DNA of 11,118 nucleotides, taken from the NCBI GenBank assembly GCA_964450565.1, contig CAYVCP010000015.1, positions 1 to 11,118 on the forward strand, read 5' to 3'. Position numbers and translations under genes: made by a program. Under the pieces are notes generated by a model that saw nothing but the letters and a program-made list of their open reading frames with translations, did no database searches and was not told the DNA's origin. Positions 10,678-11,118 of the stretch are shown here, piece after piece; within the stretch, counting starts at the first letter, position 1; each line of letters begins with the position of its first letter. This DNA is from CAYVCP01 sp964450565 (GTDB lineage Bacteria > Patescibacteriota > Minisyncoccia > Minisyncoccales > CG1-02-41-26).

Positions 10678-11118
10678 AAATAAGATAAAAGAGTTTGAAG
10701 AAATTTTAGATTTTAAAATAAAAAGCATAGATTTAGACTTGCATGAAGTTCAAGCAATACAAGTAGAAGAAGTGGTTTTATATAAAACCAAAGAAGCATA
10801 TAAACAAGTAGGAATGCCCGTTCTTTGTGAAGATACTGGCCTTTATTTCGATGCTTGGAATGGATTACCCGGGGCTTTTATAAAATGGTTTGGAAAAGCA
10901 ATTGGTTATGAAAATATCTGCCCTCTTTTGAAAGAAAATAGAAGAGCCAAAGCAGAAACAGTAATCGGTTATTTTAATGGAAAGGATTATAAGAGTTTTC
11001 AAGGAGAGGTTTTGGGAAGCATTAGTCTTACGCCTCAAGGCAAGACAAATTTTGGGTGGGATCCTATCTTTATTCCAAACGGTTTCCAGAAAACATTTGC
11101 TGAAATGAGTTCAAAAGA
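10646..11118 (+). CDS. RdgB/HAM1-type non-canonical purine NTP pyrophosphatase, cut by the window edge
   Basis: HAM1/RdgB/ITPA enzymes convert inosine, xanthosine and similar triphosphates to monophosphates, keeping them out of DNA and RNA. The 157 residues present show the family motifs: the N-terminal substrate loop VTGNKNKIKEF (7-17), the EDTGLYFDAWNGLPGAF block (62-78) with its catalytic acidic residues, and GWDPIFIP (137-144). PGAFIKWF resembles the archaeal and eukaryotic ITPA form (PGPYIKWF) more than E. coli RdgB. The frame is open to the last base, so the C-terminal SHR region is missing. It starts inside the Nudix gene (32-base overlap in another frame), which means tight coupling in one operon. 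Confidence 0.92.
   Translation, partial: MNNLVLVTGNKNKIKEFEEILDFKIKSIDLDLHEVQAIQVEEVVLYKTKEAYKQVGMPVLCEDTGLYFDAWNGLPGAFIKWFGKAIGYENICPLLKENRRAKAETVIGYFNGKDYKSFQGEVLGSISLTPQGKTNFGWDPIFIPNGFQKTFAEMSSK

Noticed and set aside
1..11118. Recoding of UGA to glycine, or a CRISPR array
   Set aside because: UGA is a true stop in several genes and the frameshift stop in prfB; no regularly spaced short repeats are present.

Overview
The window is AT-rich bacterial DNA with short gaps and overlapping reading frames. Several genes start without a clear Shine-Dalgarno (SD) sequence, and ftsB is a minimal version. Together with the mix of lepA, ftsB, prfB, ftsE-ftsX and rdgB, this fits a reduced-genome lineage such as Parcubacteria (Candidate Phyla Radiation); that placement is inference. 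The genetic code is the standard bacterial one: TGA ends several genes and is the regulatory stop inside prfB, so UGA-glycine lineages are excluded.

Core backbone: the 3' end of lepA (1-738), a small antisense membrane ORF (740-835), an ftsB/divIC-like division gene (850-1188), tRNA-Gly(CCC), tRNA-Thr(CGT), prfB (5338-6409), ftsE and ftsX in one tightly packed operon, tRNA-Gln(CTG), and at the right end a small ORF, a Nudix hydrolase and a partial rdgB/HAM1 gene. prfB needs a +1 programmed frameshift at CTT-TGA (5401-5406). A reading that simply starts at the ATG at 5342 has the wrong N-terminus.

Accessory insertion 1 (about 1263-5200) lies between tRNA-Gly and tRNA-Thr. It holds an unrecognised 190-aa gene, an XRE regulator plus ImmA/IrrE-type metallopeptidase pair, and a self-inhibited Fic protein plus a 117-aa unknown. 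The units are separated by up to five degenerate copies of one intergenic repeat of about 70 nt (R1-R5). R1 abuts the 3' end of tRNA-Gly. The fic promoter is framed by two copies of a 24-nt operator-like repeat exactly 40 nt apart.

Accessory insertion 2 (about 8087-9950) follows tRNA-Gln. It holds a two-gene unit (a possible HEPN/AbiU2-like protein and a membrane-anchored protein) and a one-gene unit (two-helix membrane protein). The first unit is flanked by 36-nt direct repeats (33/36 identical, 980 bp apart) that include the tRNA 3' end. Each unit ends in a GC-richer element of about 92 nt (A and B). The two elements align over most of their length and keep a stem with a paired base change.

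Taken together, the window looks like a conserved translation and cell-division backbone into which small gene cassettes were inserted at the 3' ends of tRNA genes. Degraded tRNA-3'-end-like repeats mark the joints. No recombinase is encoded in the window, so the mechanism is not visible here.
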